This document shows positions 63,588-64,000 of a stretch of DNA of 64,000 nucleotides, piece by piece. How positions within the stretch are numbered: position 1 is the stretch's first letter; each line of letters starts with the position of its first letter. A program made the position numbers and the translations under genes. The DNA is taken from assembly GCF_900143245.1 (NCBI RefSeq), contig NZ_FRDK01000012.1, positions 1 to 64,000 on the forward strand, written 5' to 3'. Under the pieces are notes generated by a model. The model ran no database searches, had not been told where the DNA came from, and saw only the letters and a program-made list of their open reading frames with translations. The DNA comes from Flavobacterium fryxellicola (GTDB lineage Bacteria; Bacteroidota; Bacteroidia; Flavobacteriales; Flavobacteriaceae).

Positions 63588-64000
63588 TTAAAAATCAGCG
63601 TCAAAAGTTATTTTTTGAGCCTCGATATCTGTATTCATCACCCCCGCTTTTTGATATTCAGCTACTTTCTTTTCAAAGAAGTTTGTTTTCCCTTGAAGCG
63701 AAATCATATCCATAAAATCAAAAGGGTTTGTAGTGTTGTATTCTCTGTCGCAACCCAATTCCACTAATAATCTATCCGCTACAAACTCTAAATACTGTGT
63801 CATTAATACCGCGTTCATCCCAATCAAACTCACTGGAAGTGATTCTGTAATAAATTCTCTTTCGATATTCAAAGCATCTACAATAATACTTCTAATCCTT
63901 TCTTTCGGTACTTTATTCACCAAGTGATGGTTGTGTAAATGCACGGCAAAATCACAGTGAACGCCTTCATCACGAGAAATCAATTCGTTAGAAAATGTCA
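63588..64000 (-). CDS. nrdB: Ribonucleoside-diphosphate reductase, beta subunit (3' part)
   Basis: Partial: only the C-terminal about 137 residues are visible; the frame runs off the right edge. [20 protein letters not shown] carries iron-ligand residues of the R2 fold, and the C-terminal KITFDADF ends with the acidic tail that docks to the alpha subunit. An internal TTG codon near 63983 is not the real start. Precedes nrdA on the same strand. Confidence 0.93.
   Translation of the reverse strand, partial: TFSNELISRDEGVHCDFAVHLHNHHLVNKVPKERIRSIIVDALNIEREFITESLPVSLIGMNAVLMTQYLEFVADRLLVELGCDREYNTTNPFDFMDMISLQGKTNFFEKKVAEYQKAGVMNTDIEAQKITFDADF

Overview
The window looks like the chromosome of a Flavobacterium-type member of the Flavobacteriaceae (Bacteroidota). 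The DNA is AT-rich, promoters carry the Bacteroidetes -7 element TAnnTTTG, and the gene content includes a type IX secretion (T9SS) sorting domain, DUF3078 and DUF3127 proteins, GLPGLI-family proteins, SusC-like outer-membrane barrels, a bacterial GGGP synthase and TPP-riboswitch-controlled uptake. No rRNA, tRNA, CRISPR array or prophage was recognised.

Layout. 1-1.8 kb: IS3-type orfA at the edge, a gene remnant and a LacI regulator. 2.1-5.2 kb: translation genes rplM-rpsI, rpsB, tsf, with a structured leader before rpsB. 5.2-13.9 kb (minus strand): two cassettes, each a small secreted Cys-pair peptide, one or two GLPGLI proteins and a SusC/TonB-dependent-receptor-like barrel; a 345-bp direct repeat flanks them and carries a stub of the neighbouring queuosine-precursor transporter gene. 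14-15.3 kb: that transporter and tag. 15.3-22.9 kb: TPP riboswitch and the thiamine operon thiS-thiC-tenI-like-thiD-thiE-thiG-thiH-thiF-like. 22.9-29.7 kb: housekeeping genes (aat, DUF3127, flavin reductase, histidine kinase, transglutaminase-like, HIT, greA, a degenerate Rieske-like lipoprotein). 29.8-39.3 kb (minus strand): a second array of the cassette with five peptides, six GLPGLI proteins, one complete barrel and two barrel stubs. 39.4-45 kb: thiamine salvage (TPP-riboswitch TonB receptor, a NadR-like kinase/DUF4301 fusion, PnuC/PnuT transporter) plus arfB. 45-64 kb: GGGP synthase, a Crp/Fnr regulator with a putative operator in front of a truncated-haemoglobin operon, PPTase, ahcY, a Csp-like Cys-rich protein, tadA, dxs, DUF3078, a T9SS-sorted M36 protease, dGTPase, RDD protein, nrdA and the 3' part of nrdB.

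The most unusual content is the repeated cassette: secreted peptide, then an intercistronic hairpin, then GLPGLI protein(s), then an outer-membrane barrel. All seven peptides share a hydrophobic signal sequence (near-identical within the right array) and a C-X(27-31)-C spacing, but their mature parts are otherwise unrelated. Four of the seven lack ATG at the conserved start position. Eight of the nine GLPGLI proteins carry a Cys in the same Y/F-x-C motif. Duplication, truncation and cassette exchange are visible in the DNA. I know of no described function for this set; a secreted-peptide maturation and surface export or uptake system is inference only.

The two thiamine loci fit together: one makes thiamine phosphate de novo and the other imports thiamine, and both sit under TPP riboswitches. 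Seven compound palindromes with conserved arms and variable hairpin centres are scattered between genes, and a different small repeat has inserted in frame into thiC.
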